A stretch of DNA of 64,000 nucleotides from Bacillus sp. MYb209 (GTDB lineage: Bacteria > Bacillota > Bacilli > Bacillales > Bacillaceae_G), in the NCBI RefSeq assembly GCF_002975175.1, contig NZ_PCNZ01000002.1, positions 416,230 to 480,229 on the forward strand. Direction: 5' to 3'. A program made the position numbers and the translations under genes. Numbering within the stretch: the first letter of the stretch is position 1; each line of letters begins with the position of its first letter. The notes under the pieces were generated by a model, which saw nothing but the letters and a program-made list of their open reading frames with translations, ran no database searches and was not told the DNA's origin. Below, piece by piece: positions 8,760 through 17,921 of the stretch.

Positions 8760-8789
8760 GTATTAGAAAAAATTCCAATAACCATACTA
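8760..8789 (+). promoter_or_regulatory. Sigma-G-type promoter of the spoVA operon
   Basis: GTATT (8760-8764), an 18-base spacer and CATACTA (8783-8789). The -10 fully matches the sigma-G pattern CATNHTA and the spacing is as expected. spoVA is known to be sigma-G dependent. Confidence 0.7.
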
Positions 8790-8823
8790 CAACTACGAGG
8801 AAGAGTGAAGGGGTGAATGAAAA

Positions 8824-9444
8824 TTGGAACAAACGATTTATATTAAAATGCGCAATCGCTTAAAAGTGTCTCCTACGTATGAAGTAAAGCTGAGCGATGT
8901 TGCGCAACTTGCCGGAGATTCTTTGGTAGTTGAGTCGTTACAAAATGAGATAGTCTACAAAATAACAGCGCATGATAAAACACATGTTGTAATTGATGTT
9001 ATGAAAGTGATTGAGATTATTCAACAAAAAGCGGCTCACATACAAATTAATTTACTTGGTTCTGGACAAACTCTTGTTGAAATTATATATGAAAAAAAGA
9101 AAGTGCATCCGGTTTTCTTCGGACTTGTATGGTTGTTACTTTTCATTGGAGCGGCCCTTGCGATCATTTATTTCCATGAAGATGTAAGTATGCAACAAGT
9201 ACACCAACGGTTATATTACATGATTACTGGAGAATTTAAGGCGCAACCACTTTTATTTCAAATTCCTTATTCATTAGGTCTTGGATTAGGTATGGTCTTA
9301 TTTTTTAATCATGTATTTCAAAAGAGAATTAATGAAGAGCCGAGCCCATTAGAAGTTGAGATGTTTCAATATCAGCAGTCGCTTGATCAATATGTAATTG
9401 TTCATGAAAACAAGGATAATATGAAAAAGATTGCTGATGATTGA
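8824..9444 (+). CDS. spoVAA: Stage V sporulation protein SpoVAA
   Basis: A 206-residue protein starting at a TTG at 8824 (MEQTIYIKMRNRLKV) behind GAAGGGGTG. A soluble N-terminal half of about 95 residues is followed by two transmembrane helices (PVFFGLVWLLLFIGAALAII and PYSLGLGLGMVLFF). SpoVA proteins form the inner forespore membrane channel that imports dipicolinic acid during sporulation and releases it at germination. It is the first gene of the operon and overlaps spoVAB slightly. Confidence 0.93.
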   Translation: MEQTIYIKMRNRLKVSPTYEVKLSDVAQLAGDSLVVESLQNEIVYKITAHDKTHVVIDVMKVIEIIQQKAAHIQINLLGSGQTLVEIIYEKKKVHPVFFGLVWLLLFIGAALAIIYFHEDVSMQQVHQRLYYMITGEFKAQPLLFQIPYSLGLGLGMVLFFNHVFQKRINEEPSPLEVEMFQYQQSLDQYVIVHENKDNMKKIADD

Positions 9445-9853
9445 ATGTGCATTTGTTGTATTAATTGGTTTAGCTGGAGGGATTGCAGTAGGTAGCGGAT
9501 ATGTCGCGTTTTTAGCTGTACTAGGTATAATCCCTCGTTTAGCTCAATTAACGAGAAGTGGAAAGCATATTCAATATTTTGAGTGGGCGGTCATTGCAGG
9601 TACTTTAGCAGGGTCTTGGTGTAGTTTGAAAAATATTACATTTCAAGCGTCACAATATTGGCTTGTTATATTAGGGATATTTTGTGGCACATTCATTGGA
9701 ATGCTCGCTGCGGCGTTAACGGAAGTGTTAAACGTTTTACCTATTTTAGCGAAACGAGTAAGGGTAGAGGGGAAAATTGTTGTTTTACTCGTTGCTCTTG
9801 TACTTGGGAAAGTAATAGGCTCGTTGTTTCACTGGATTTATTTCGTAAAGTAG
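9437..9853 (+). CDS. spoVAB: Stage V sporulation protein SpoVAB
   Basis: A 138-residue membrane protein with about four hydrophobic helices. The ATG at 9437 gives MIECAFVVLIGLAGGIAVGSG, the expected family N terminus; a TTG six bases upstream is in frame but less likely. It overlaps spoVAA by eight bases. It is a required component of the SpoVA dipicolinic acid channel operon, though its exact role is not established. Confidence 0.92.
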   Translation: MIECAFVVLIGLAGGIAVGSGYVAFLAVLGIIPRLAQLTRSGKHIQYFEWAVIAGTLAGSWCSLKNITFQASQYWLVILGIFCGTFIGMLAAALTEVLNVLPILAKRVRVEGKIVVLLVALVLGKVIGSLFHWIYFVK

Positions 9854-9865
9854 GAGGCAATATAT

Positions 9866-10324
9866 ATGGCAGGGCGAAAATTGAAGGACGATTACATAAA
9901 TAAAGTGAAGGAGTACCATCCAAAACCGAACTATTTCATAAATTGTGTGAAGGCATTTCTTGTTGGTGGACTCATTTGTACGGCGGGAGAAGTGTTGATG
10001 AAATTTTATATACATTACTTTCACTTTAGTGAGAAAGAGGCAGGAAATCCTACAGTTGCAACTCTTGTTTTACTATCAGCAATTTTAACAGGGTGTGGTG
10101 TATATGATAAAATCGGGCAGTTTTCTGGAGCGGGATCAGCAGTACCAGTTACTGGATTTGCGAATTCTATGGCGAGTGCCGCACTAGAACATAGGAGTGA
10201 AGGGATTGTTCTAGGAATCGCTACTAACATGTTTAAGCTTGCAGGAAGTGTCATTGTATTTGGAGTCGTCGGTGCATACATTATCGGGTTAATAAGATAT
10301 ACATTTCAAATTTTAATGTCTTAA
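9866..10324 (+). CDS. spoVAC: Stage V sporulation protein SpoVAC
   Basis: A 152-residue membrane protein and one of the core SpoVA channel subunits. SpoVAC has been described as mechanosensitive in Bacillus subtilis. A cytoplasmic N terminus (KLKDDYINKVKEYHPKPNY) precedes hydrophobic segments with FLVGGLICTAGEV and GAGSAVPVTGFANSMASAALE, motifs also present in SpoVAE below, so the two are homologous. A GGAGGCAATATAT leader supplies the ribosome binding site. Confidence 0.95.
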   Translation: MAGRKLKDDYINKVKEYHPKPNYFINCVKAFLVGGLICTAGEVLMKFYIHYFHFSEKEAGNPTVATLVLLSAILTGCGVYDKIGQFSGAGSAVPVTGFANSMASAALEHRSEGIVLGIATNMFKLAGSVIVFGVVGAYIIGLIRYTFQILMS

Positions 10325-10337
10325 AGGAGGGGTGGGT

Positions 10338-11354
10338 ATGAGATTGACAGGAAAACAAACGTGGGTATTTCAAAATGATATCTTCGTGAATGCAACTGGT
10401 ACTGCTGTCGGTCCGAAAGAAGCTGAAGGCCCTCTTGGAAAGGATTTTGATATTTCATATTCTGACTTACATTGCGGAGAGGAAAACTGGGAACTTGCTG
10501 AACGAAGGTTAATGTCAGACTCAATTCAACAAGCGATGCAAAAAGGGAATATAAAAAAATCGCAAATTGATTTCTTTTTAGCGGGAGATTTATTAAACCA
10601 AACAGTGACAGCAAATTATGTTGCTCGTGAGTATGGTATTCCTTTTTTAGGGATGTTCAGCGCTTGTGCGACGTCAATGGAAACTTTGGCGGTTGGATCA
10701 GCTTTTATAGATGGTGGATTTGCGAATCGTATTTTAGCTACAGTAAGTAGTCATAATGCGACGGCTGAAAGACAATTTCGTTACCCAACAGAATACGGAG
10801 GGCAAAAGCCAGAGACAGCAAACTCAACTGTTACTGGAGCAGGGTCAATATTGATTAGCAATGAGGAGAGTGAAATTAAAATAACAGCAGCAACAATCGG
10901 CAAAGTACAGGATTTAGGAATTGCTAATCCTTTAGATATGGGATCAGCAATGGCACCAGCTGCTGCTCATACAATTCAACAGCATTTTGAAGATTTGAGA
11001 AGAAGTGCAGCTGATTATGATCTTATTGTTACTGGTGATTTATCAGCTGTTGGGACACCAATTGCGAAACAACTTTTACTTGAGGAAGGGTATGATTTGG
11101 GGAATGTATACAACGATTGTGGATTAATGATTTACAATTCGAATCAAGAAGAAGTGTTTGCAGGGGGCAGTGGTTGTGCTTGTTCAGCTGTTGTAACATA
11201 CGGCCATTTATTGCGTGAAATGCAAAAAGGGAATTTACAAAGAATTTTTGTCGTTGCAACTGGAGCTCTATTAAGCCCCATGATGATGCAACAGAAGGAA
11301 ACGATTCCAACGATTGCGCATGGTGTTGTGTTTGAAAGCGTTAAAGGAGAGTGA
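10338..11354 (+). CDS. spoVAD: Stage V sporulation protein SpoVAD
   Basis: A 338-residue soluble protein with a thiolase-like fold that binds dipicolinic acid on the inner spore membrane. The ATG at 10338 lies seven bases from AAAGGAGG, whereas an in-frame GTG at 10332 is too close to it. The start MRLTGKQTWVF matches the family. Conserved stretches include DIFLAGDLLNQ-like (FFLAGDLLNQTVTANY) and FSACATSMETLA. Length is normal. Confidence 0.96.
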   Translation: MRLTGKQTWVFQNDIFVNATGTAVGPKEAEGPLGKDFDISYSDLHCGEENWELAERRLMSDSIQQAMQKGNIKKSQIDFFLAGDLLNQTVTANYVAREYGIPFLGMFSACATSMETLAVGSAFIDGGFANRILATVSSHNATAERQFRYPTEYGGQKPETANSTVTGAGSILISNEESEIKITAATIGKVQDLGIANPLDMGSAMAPAAAHTIQQHFEDLRRSAADYDLIVTGDLSAVGTPIAKQLLLEEGYDLGNVYNDCGLMIYNSNQEEVFAGGSGCACSAVVTYGHLLREMQKGNLQRIFVVATGALLSPMMMQQKETIPTIAHGVVFESVKGE

Positions 11355-11357
11355 ATT

Positions 11358-11708
11358 GTGGATTTTGTATATGCATTTCTTGTAGGAGGAGCTATTTGTG
11401 TAATTGGACAAGTGCTGCTAGATTTCGCAAAGTTAACACCGGCACATTTAATGGCAACTTTTGTAGTCGCCGGAGCTATTTTAGACGGATTCGGATTGTA
11501 CGATAAGCTTATAAAATTTGCAGGTGCTGGGGCAACAGTCCCTATTACAAGTTTTGGACACTCACTATTGCACGGGGCAATGCATGCGGCAGAAAAACAT
11601 GGATATTTAGGAATTGGAATCGGTATGTTTAGCTTAACGTCTGCGGGGATTTCAGCAGCGATATTATTTTCATTTTTTGTTGCACTTATATGTAAACCGA
11701 AAGGATAA
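11358..11708 (+). CDS. spoVAEb: Stage V sporulation protein SpoVAE (SpoVAEb)
   Basis: A 116-residue membrane protein, homologous to SpoVAC, beginning at a GTG at 11358 behind AAAGGAGAG. It contains [17 protein letters not shown] and [19 protein letters not shown], parallels to the SpoVAC motifs. It is part of the dipicolinic acid channel. It follows spoVAD by three bases. Confidence 0.94.
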   Translation: MDFVYAFLVGGAICVIGQVLLDFAKLTPAHLMATFVVAGAILDGFGLYDKLIKFAGAGATVPITSFGHSLLHGAMHAAEKHGYLGIGIGMFSLTSAGISAAILFSFFVALICKPKG

Positions 11709-11713
11709 ATCAA

Positions 11714-12283
11714 ATGAGACGAAGGGTTGTTTTGGTCACAGATGGAGATGAATATGCAAAGCGGACAATTGAGCTGTTAACAAAGGAATTTGGGGGAAGG
11801 TGTATTTCAGCATCGCAAAGTAATCCGACCAAATTGACAGGGAAGAAAGTTGTTGAGCTTATTATGCAAACGCCATATGACCCTGTATTTGTCATGTTTG
11901 ATGACAGCGGATTTATAGGAGAAGGATCTGGTGAAAGGGCGTTAAAGTATGTCGCAACACATAAACAAGTTGATGTACTGGGTATTTTAGCGGTAGCATC
12001 TAATACACATCATTGGGAATGGGCGCGTGTAGATGTAAGTGTAGATCGGAATGGGAATTTGACAGAATATGGCGTTGATAAATTTGGACTCCCAGATGGT
12101 GAAATTGGCAGGATTAGTGGGGATACGATTTATTGTTTAGATGGTCTGAATGTTCCTCTCATAGTGGGGGTCGGTGATATTGGCAAGATGTGCGGAAATG
12201 ATGAATGGGAAAGAGGGTCACCTATTACTAGAAAAGCGATTCAATTAATTTTGGAAAGGAGTGGGTTTTATGACGAAGCCTAA
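11714..12283 (+). CDS. spoVAEa: Stage V sporulation protein SpoVAEa
   Basis: A 189-residue soluble protein starting [20 protein letters not shown], the SpoVAEa family usually encoded between spoVAEb and spoVAF. It has a Rossmann-like alternation of hydrophobic strands ([37 protein letters not shown]). Its biochemical role is not known. In relatives it is a soluble, spore-core-facing partner of the SpoVA channel. It overlaps spoVAF by 14 bases. Confidence 0.9.
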   Translation: MRRRVVLVTDGDEYAKRTIELLTKEFGGRCISASQSNPTKLTGKKVVELIMQTPYDPVFVMFDDSGFIGEGSGERALKYVATHKQVDVLGILAVASNTHHWEWARVDVSVDRNGNLTEYGVDKFGLPDGEIGRISGDTIYCLDGLNVPLIVGVGDIGKMCGNDEWERGSPITRKAIQLILERSGFYDEA

Positions 12284-13742
12284 AAAAGTGAATATCCCGA
12301 TTTCATCTTTTTTAAGTGATAATGAAAACTACTTAAAGCAAACAGTCGGACTCGGTGTTACATACGATGTTGGTATTCGTAAATTTCAAATTTTAAATAA
12401 AGAAATTGGTGTGTTATTTGTAAATGGACTTTGTGATACGAATTATATTATCCCTATTTTAGAAGAAGCGGTGGATACAAATGAAATAAGGGATGTAGAA
12501 GAAGATACAGTGAAGCTTTTAGAGAATCGTTTAATCCATCAACAAGTAAGTAAAGTGAAAACGATGGATGAGGTAATGCTCCAAGTATTATCAGGACTCA
12601 TTATTATATTTGTGGAAGGCGAAACGGAAGCGTTCGCAATAGATGTTCGTAGTTATCCGGGCCGGACACCGACAGAACCAGATACAGAAAAGGTAGTACG
12701 CGGTGCAAGGGATGGTTTTGTTGAAAATATCGTTGTAAATACAGCATTAATTCGTAGAAGGATACGCGATCCACGTCTTCGAAATGAAATGATTCGAGTC
12801 GGAGATAGATCGCAAACGGATATTTGTATTACATACGTTCAAGATGTTGCAAATCCAGATTTAGTAAAGATTATAAAACAAGAATTAAATAACATTGATG
12901 TAGACGGGATTACGATGGCGGATAAAACAGTAGAAGAATTTGTAGTTAAACAAGGTTATAATCCATTCCCGCTTATTCGATACACAGAAAGACCAGATGT
13001 AGCAGCAAATCATCTATTAGAAGGACATGTGTTAGTACTCGTTGACACATCACCAAGTGTTATGATCACTCCAACAACATATTTCCACCATTTACAGCAT
13101 GCAGAAGAGTTTAGACAAAATCCAGCTGTAGGTACATTTTTACGTTGGGTACGTTTTTTAGGTGTTATATTTTCGCTGTTCTTACTGCCATTTTGGTTAG
13201 TTTTTGTTTTTAATCCAACTCTTTTACCGGAAAGTCTTGCTTTCATTGGACCAAACAAGATGACGCACTTACCGATTTTATTACAAATTTTGATGGCGGA
13301 AATCGGGCTCGAGTTTTTAAGGATGGCTGCCATTCATACACCGACATCATTGTCGTCTGCAGCAGGATTAATTTCTGCCATATTAATTGGTCAAATTGCA
13401 ATTGATGTAGGTTTATTTGTACCAGAAGTTATTTTGTATGTAGCGGTTTCTATGATTGGATCATTTGCAACGCCGAGTTATGAACTTGGACTTGGAAATA
13501 AGGTTGGAAAATTGTTTGTCATTATTTTAACAGGCATATTTCATGAGATGGGATTTGTAATCGGAATGACGATATTGATTCTATTTTTAACTTCTATTAA
13601 AAGTTTACAAACACCGTATTTATGGCCGTTTTTACCGTTTGATTGGGGCGCGTTAACAAAAATTTTGCTCCGTCCAACTATGTCTAGTTTAAAGGTTCGT
13701 CCAAGTATTGTAAGACCTCAAAATGTGCGAAGACAAAAATAA
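12270..13742 (+). CDS. spoVAF: Stage V sporulation protein SpoVAF (GerA family)
   Basis: About 490 residues from the ATG at 12270, preceded by GGAAAGGAG; a GTG at 12261 is in frame but is part of the binding site. It is homologous to GerAA-type germinant receptor A subunits: a soluble N-terminal half of about 280 residues, then four to six transmembrane helices ([40 protein letters not shown], and two more). In Bacillus subtilis it amplifies germination with FigP. It is the last gene of the operon. Confidence 0.94.
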   Translation: MTKPKKVNIPISSFLSDNENYLKQTVGLGVTYDVGIRKFQILNKEIGVLFVNGLCDTNYIIPILEEAVDTNEIRDVEEDTVKLLENRLIHQQVSKVKTMDEVMLQVLSGLIIIFVEGETEAFAIDVRSYPGRTPTEPDTEKVVRGARDGFVENIVVNTALIRRRIRDPRLRNEMIRVGDRSQTDICITYVQDVANPDLVKIIKQELNNIDVDGITMADKTVEEFVVKQGYNPFPLIRYTERPDVAANHLLEGHVLVLVDTSPSVMITPTTYFHHLQHAEEFRQNPAVGTFLRWVRFLGVIFSLFLLPFWLVFVFNPTLLPESLAFIGPNKMTHLPILLQILMAEIGLEFLRMAAIHTPTSLSSAAGLISAILIGQIAIDVGLFVPEVILYVAVSMIGSFATPSYELGLGNKVGKLFVIILTGIFHEMGFVIGMTILILFLTSIKSLQTPYLWPFLPFDWGALTKILLRPTMSSLKVRPSIVRPQNVRRQK

Positions 13743-13771
13743 GCGGGATTATGCTTCCGCTTATTTTTTAT
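13738..13771 (+). terminator. Rho-independent terminator of the spoVA operon
   Basis: AATAAGCGG (13738-13746) pairs with CCGCTTATT (13757-13765), followed by a T run. The stem includes the spoVAF stop. Confidence 0.88.
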
Positions 13772-13856
13772 TGAAAATTTATTGTTTTTTTAACAAAAAT
13801 CAAACATTTTTTTTGTACAATTAGAGTAGATATTGTGTATGAAAGGGGAAGAGGAC

Positions 13857-14642
13857 ATGATTAAACTATTTGTAAGTGATTTAGATGATACGCTCGTTTA
13901 CAATGTGAATCATATGCAAAAAGAAGATGAACGAGCGCTTTGTTGGCTAGCTGAAAAAGGGACAAATATTTGTTTTGCCTCTGGCCGTTTTACTCACCGA
14001 ATTGATGAGGCGGTAAAAAGGTTTTCGTTCCCGTATTACACAACTAGTTTAAATGGAGCGACAATGATGCTACCGGATGGAAAAGTATTTCATGAATCGA
14101 GTTTTGAAGATGGGGTTGCCCAGGAAATATATCGATATATACATAAAAAGGGACTAGCAGATATTGTTTGTGCAAATGAGCAGCGATATACAAAAAGGAA
14201 GAATGAACATCATCATACTTTTGAAGAGTATATGGGAGTGCATATTGCTGAAATCGAAGAATTAGAAGAGGAATTTGGGAAGACTGTACATCCTTCGAAA
14301 TTATTTGTTTTTGGAGAAGAAGAAATAATTGTAGCATTAGATCAAGAGTTGCGAGATACATTTCATAGCGAAGCGGAAGTTTTTATATCGGGTAAGCGAT
14401 ATGTTGACATTATGCCAAGAGGTGTAAGTAAAGGAAGCGCTCTGAAGCGATTAATGGAACATTTACAAATTGAAGCAAATGAAGTTGCATGTATTGGAGA
14501 TTCTTTCAATGATATTTCTATGTTTGAAGTAACCCCGCACTCCTTCACCCTCCATCATGCTCATCCGTATGTGAAGGAGAAAGCAAATCATGTTGTTCGT
14601 TCGGTTGAAGAGGCTATTATGAAATTACCGTTACTTGTATAA
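13857..14642 (+). CDS. HAD superfamily (Cof-type) phosphatase
   Basis: A 261-residue Cof/IIB HAD hydrolase starting at the ATG at 13857 (MIKLFVSDLDDTLVYN) behind GGGGAAGAGG; upstream in-frame TTG and ATG codons add only a few non-conserved residues. Motif I is DLDDTL, motif II SGR in CFASGRF, the conserved lysine lies in SKGSAL, and motif IV is IGDSFNDISMF. Members dephosphorylate sugar phosphates, nucleotides or flavin precursors; the substrate here is not predictable. It is monocistronic, with a terminator on each side. Confidence 0.9.
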   Translation: MIKLFVSDLDDTLVYNVNHMQKEDERALCWLAEKGTNICFASGRFTHRIDEAVKRFSFPYYTTSLNGATMMLPDGKVFHESSFEDGVAQEIYRYIHKKGLADIVCANEQRYTKRKNEHHHTFEEYMGVHIAEIEELEEEFGKTVHPSKLFVFGEEEIIVALDQELRDTFHSEAEVFISGKRYVDIMPRGVSKGSALKRLMEHLQIEANEVACIGDSFNDISMFEVTPHSFTLHHAHPYVKEKANHVVRSVEEAIMKLPLLV

Positions 14643-14675
14643 AAAAGAAGCTCGTCACTGGCGAGCTTCTTTTTT
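14641..14675. terminator. Bidirectional terminator between the HAD and DUF1002 genes
   Basis: The palindrome AAAAGAAGCTCG / CGAGCTTCTTTT, with an A run on the left and a T run on the right, serves the two convergent genes. Confidence 0.9.
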
Positions 14676-15540
14676 ACTTGAATAAAGATTTAACGAAATC
14701 AATGATACTAGAGAAGAAATCTTTTACTTTATCTAGGAAACTTTGTCCTTCTTCAGATCCTAAGAAGGCAGACACATGGTCTTTTGCTTTATCTAATTGG
14801 CTACCAACTTGGTTCCAATCGATATTAAGATTTTTCATTTTATCAAATAACGATACTAAGTTATCCAACTGTTCATCTGTTAATGTAATGCCAAGTTGAT
14901 CAGCAATTTTTTTAATTAATGAACGTAAATCTTCAGTTGTTTTTGGCTGTTCTTTTGCAATCTCTTCTTTAATTTTTGCAACAAGTTGAACTGCTTTTTC
15001 TTCACCGATTTTATCACCAAGTTTTGCTGTTTGTACCATTTCTTCATTGGCTACTTTTTTAACATCTTCTGGAATTTCTTTGTTCGATGTTGTTTCATAG
15101 GCCTTCATTAAACCTGTTAAAGCAGCAGTTCCGGAAACTTTAAATGGTGCAGTAATTTGAATCTCTGCATCTTTCACACCTGCTGTAATAAGTGCATTTG
15201 TGTACATTGCATCTGTTATCGAATTAATGTTTTTTGAGCGTACAATGAGACCTGACCCTGGTTTTGTGTATGTAATCATAGAAGAGGAAATTGCTCTTGT
15301 ACCAATTTGTGCTTTTGGAACAATTCCTTCTAGAAATTTATGTTCTTCCGCATTAGACACAGTGATGATTGTAGCGTCTTTTGGTGCTTTCATTTCTTTT
15401 AACAGCTCTTGTTTTTGTTGTTCAGATAAGTTTTCTCCTAGTGTAACAATTGATTCTCCCTCAATGATGTCTGCAAATGAAGCTGTTGGCATAATAAATA
15501 CGGCTACAGCTAATAGCAGAGCTAGTAATTTCGCTTTCAC
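14674..15540 (-). CDS. ypuA: Secreted DUF1002 protein (YpuA-like)
   Basis: A 288-residue protein with a clear signal peptide (MKAKLLALLLAVAVFIMPTA, cleavage likely after SFA) followed by the DUF1002 domain: IVTLGENLSEQQKQELL, then SSSMITYTKPGSGLIVRSKN, and a helical C-terminal half with charged amphipathic repeats. It resembles Bacillus subtilis YpuA, encoded in the same neighbourhood next to ppiB. Its function is unknown; a cell-envelope role is usually suggested. The start is supported by AAAGGGAGCG upstream. Confidence 0.85.
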   Translation of the reverse strand: MKAKLLALLLAVAVFIMPTASFADIIEGESIVTLGENLSEQQKQELLKEMKAPKDATIITVSNAEEHKFLEGIVPKAQIGTRAISSSMITYTKPGSGLIVRSKNINSITDAMYTNALITAGVKDAEIQITAPFKVSGTAALTGLMKAYETTSNKEIPEDVKKVANEEMVQTAKLGDKIGEEKAVQLVAKIKEEIAKEQPKTTEDLRSLIKKIADQLGITLTDEQLDNLVSLFDKMKNLNIDWNQVGSQLDKAKDHVSAFLGSEEGQSFLDKVKDFFSSIIDFVKSLFK

Positions 15541-15727
15541 GAAAAATCGCTCCCTTTCTCTTTCTGAAATTTTCGGGCAACACAGTTATTATAGTATATT
15601 TTTAAAATTTGTCACCTAGCTTTTTCCACATTTCGAAAAAGAAGTATGCAGATTGTCGGATTCTTTTTGTTTCTCGTCATGAATATGGTAATATAGTGCT
15701 GAGATAGTTGAAAGGAGACATATACAT

Positions 15728-16165
15728 ATGAAAACTTTAGGATACATATTAATGGAAAATGGCGAAAAAATCGATTTAGAATTTTTCCCAGAAGAGGCAC
15801 CAAAAACAGTAGAAAACTTTAAAAAATTAGCAGAGCAAGGATTTTATGATGGTGTGACATTCCACCGAGTTATTCCTGGCTTCGTAAGCCAAGGTGGAGA
15901 CCCAACAGGCACAGGTGCAGGTGGCCCAGGTTACTCTATTCCATGTGAGACTGATGGAAATCCTCATAGACACCTTGTTGGATCACTTTCTATGGCACAT
16001 GCTGGTCGTAATACAGGTGGTAGCCAATTCTTTGTTGTTCATGAGCCACAACCGCATTTAGATGGCGTACATACTGTATTCGGTAAAGCAACAAGCGGTA
16101 TTGAAACGGTATTAAACATGCGTCAAGGCGATGTAATGAAAGAAGTTAAAGTTTGGGAAGAATAA
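15728..16165 (+). CDS. ppiB: Peptidyl-prolyl cis-trans isomerase B (cyclophilin)
   Basis: A 145-residue single-domain cyclophilin that catalyses prolyl isomerisation in the cytoplasm. Conserved active-site segments are [14 protein letters not shown] (catalytic Arg), [16 protein letters not shown] and [10 protein letters not shown]. The start follows AAAGGAGACATATAC. Length is normal for bacterial PpiB. Confidence 0.96.
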   Translation: MKTLGYILMENGEKIDLEFFPEEAPKTVENFKKLAEQGFYDGVTFHRVIPGFVSQGGDPTGTGAGGPGYSIPCETDGNPHRHLVGSLSMAHAGRNTGGSQFFVVHEPQPHLDGVHTVFGKATSGIETVLNMRQGDVMKEVKVWEE

Positions 16166-16173
16166 GTTGTGAG

Positions 16174-16203
16174 AAAAAGAGAGCGATTTTGCTCTCTTTT
16201 TTA
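16174..16203 (+). terminator. Rho-independent terminator of ppiB
   Basis: AAAAAGAGAGC (16174-16184) pairs with GCTCTCTTTTT (16191-16201), loop GATTTT, T-rich tail. Confidence 0.9.
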
Positions 16204-16649
16204 TTTCCTATAAACAGGAATTGGTATATATTTTAAAGTATATGACACAAATAGGACGGCTACTAACTTTAAATTATATTGTTCATGAGAACACACTTTT
16301 AACAAAATACATAGGATGGAGTACGAATTATATGCTTCAATAAATGTATTTCTCTTAACATATTGCTTTTGGTAGAACTACTTTGTTCAAAAGTGGTTAA
16401 TAAGTGAAATGTGATGAGAAAGGGATTTTCCTTTTAGTTCCTATACAGTATTGTCTCTTTTTTGAGCGGTGTAATAGAAAGAAATAGCGTGGAAACATAT
16501 ATTTGACTTTCTTCCTAACGCTTTGTATGATTATCAAGTTGTTTCAGCCTCTTCTCACTCTGGTAAAAATATTGTAGAATGAATGTGATATGAAAAGAGT
16601 GATTGATGGGATAAATAGTTTGTAACTTTTGTAAGAAGGGATAAGGGTT
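16204..16649. other. Long intergenic region with a promoter only
   Basis: About 446 bases between the ppiB terminator and ribT hold no convincing gene. Short frames in it are broken by stops and lack ribosome binding sites. I see no FMN-riboswitch core, although ribT is often part of a riboflavin operon. The only clear signal is the sigma-A promoter at 16503-16531. Confidence 0.5.
16503..16531 (+). promoter_or_regulatory. Sigma-A promoter upstream of ribT
   Basis: TTGACT (16503-16508), 17 bases, TATGAT (16526-16531). This would give a 5' leader of about 110 bases before ribT. Confidence 0.55.
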
Positions 16650-17018
16650 ATGTTAATTCGTTTTAAAAAAAGTTATGAAAAGATTGCAATGGGGCTTCTT
16701 TCATTTATGCCAACTGAAAAAGATGTAAAAACATTACAATTGACAATGAAAGAGTATGAAGCGAAAGAGGATTGGCAATTGTATTTGTGGAAACAAAATG
16801 AAGATTTTGTTGGGATAATGGGGATTATAAAAAAAGAAGATCAGGTATTGGAAATTCAGCATTTGAGCGTGAATCCGTCTCACCGTCATATGGGGATTGG
16901 GACGAAGATGGTTCAAGAGCTTAAGAGTAAATTTCTTGAGTTTACAATTTGCGGAAATGAGCAAACGGCAAGTTTTTGCAAAAAGTGTAAAGAGCTTGAA
17001 CAAAATATACATTCATGA
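16650..17018 (+). CDS. ribT: RibT-like GNAT family acetyltransferase
   Basis: A 122-residue GNAT protein. The acetyl-CoA pyrophosphate loop is visible as LSVNPSHRHMGIGTKMV (about residues 73-89). Length and the N terminus MLIRFKKSYEKIAMGLLSFM fit RibT, which accompanies riboflavin biosynthesis genes in Bacillus subtilis. Here it stands alone without ribD-E-A-H. The physiological substrate is not known. The start has an AAGGGATAAGGG leader. Confidence 0.82.
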   Translation: MLIRFKKSYEKIAMGLLSFMPTEKDVKTLQLTMKEYEAKEDWQLYLWKQNEDFVGIMGIIKKEDQVLEIQHLSVNPSHRHMGIGTKMVQELKSKFLEFTICGNEQTASFCKKCKELEQNIHS

Positions 17019-17056
17019 AAGCAGGGATAAGTAGTTTATTATCTCTGCTTTCTTTT
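17018..17056. terminator. Bidirectional terminator between ribT and the DUF309 gene
   Basis: AAAGCAGGGATAA (17018-17030) pairs with TTATCTCTGCTTT (17039-17051, one G-U pair), followed by a T-rich run. The right arm includes the stop of the minus-strand gene. Confidence 0.75.
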
Positions 17057-17557
17057 TTGTAGTTGTTCGTGTCGTTCAGAAATGACTTCTGTTCGATCAC
17101 GCAATGTGTGCTTATTTATGATGTATTCACCAGGAATGACGTTCACATCTTTCCAAGAGAGGTTTTGTTTCTTACATAACTGTATGCATTGTTTTTCTAA
17201 CGATGCGTCTAATAAGGGTAAAAATAACGGCGCGAAAATTTCCTTTTTGTGGATAGATTGTAACCTTTCATTTAATAAGAATATAAGTTGTTTATGATCT
17301 ATTCCTAATTGATATAACGGTATACTGTTCTTTTCTAAAAGTGCTATTGCGCTTTTTATCATCTTCTCTGCACCATTCCAGTTGGATCGTCTGTGATGGT
17401 ATAAGGAAACAGCAACTTGAATGAGACCGACTAAGTAATTGTCGCGTTCTCCTCTAGGTTTTAATTTCCAATACTCTTCTAATATTTCATGACATTCAAA
17501 ATAATCATAGTCTCCGTGAAAATGAATTAAAAATTGTATGTACTCGGTAGGATACAT
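17039..17557 (-). CDS. ypuF: DUF309 family protein (YpuF-like)
   Basis: A 172-residue cytoplasmic helical protein. The DUF309 signature is visible: FHGDYDYFECHEILEEYWK near residues 13-31 and LIQVAVSLYHHRRSNWNGA (about 45-63). The paired His/Glu residues may bind metal. The function is unknown. Bacillus subtilis ypuF occupies the same neighbourhood before scpA, but here the gene is inverted relative to scpA. Confidence 0.82.
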   Translation of the reverse strand: MYPTEYIQFLIHFHGDYDYFECHEILEEYWKLKPRGERDNYLVGLIQVAVSLYHHRRSNWNGAEKMIKSAIALLEKNSIPLYQLGIDHKQLIFLLNERLQSIHKKEIFAPLFLPLLDASLEKQCIQLCKKQNLSWKDVNVIPGEYIINKHTLRDRTEVISERHEQLQKRKQR

Positions 17558-17612
17558 TTTTTTCGCTCCTGTCTAACGGTTATATGTACAGTTTATCATA
17601 GAAATATTAACA

Positions 17613-17645
17613 ATAAGCGACTAGGGAAATATCCCTAGTCGCTTT
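17613..17645 (-). terminator. Terminator-like hairpin downstream of the YjcZ-type gene
   Basis: A perfect 13-bp stem AAGCGACTAGGGA / TCCCTAGTCGCTT (17615-17627 and 17632-17644) with a four-base loop. On the minus strand it is followed by ATTGTTAATATTTC, a moderately T-rich tail. Confidence 0.7.
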
Positions 17646-17656
17646 ATTGCTTCATA

Positions 17657-17752
17657 TTAGCAGAAGCAAGCTGCTCCTACAATGATTAGTAAAATGAACA
17701 GTACAACAAGTAATGCGAACCCACCGCTAAAACCGCAATCAACGTGACCCAT
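17657..17752 (-). CDS. YjcZ family small sporulation protein
   Basis: A 31-residue peptide: MGHVDCGFSGGFALLVVLFI followed by LLIIVGAACFC. The Gly-rich GGFALLVVLFILLIIVGA core is the mark of the YjcZ/YhcX-like peptides common in Bacillus, one membrane helix with Cys residues at the end. An excellent TAGGAGGTC ribosome binding site lies eight bases upstream. It is probably expressed during sporulation, by family. Confidence 0.88.
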   Translation of the reverse strand: MGHVDCGFSGGFALLVVLFILLIIVGAACFC

Positions 17753-17857
17753 AGTTTTTTGACCTCCTACATTGTTCTTACTACATTGTTATCATATGAA
17801 GCGGTGGGCATTATGACATGGGCATAGGTCTATTTTTAATTAAATTTCTTAAAAAGG

Positions 17858-17886
17858 TTGGATAGAACATGAGTATGCTCTATACT
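17858..17886 (+). promoter_or_regulatory. Sigma-A promoter of scpA
   Basis: TTGGAT (17858-17863), 17 bases, TATACT (17881-17886), 35 bases before the GTG start. Confidence 0.65.
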
Positions 17887-17921
17887 TATGTTGTTATAGA
17901 AAAAATGTGGTGGGATGCTTT

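Noticed and set aside
11144-11713. 189-residue minus-strand frame across spoVAD and spoVAEb
   Set aside because: It is antisense to two conserved genes with typical shadow composition (Pro/Ile/Ala-rich) and no start signal.
16204-16500. Possible FMN riboswitch or lost rib operon leader before ribT
   Set aside because: I looked for the conserved FMN core segments and did not find them; the sequence is AT-rich with no convincing fold.
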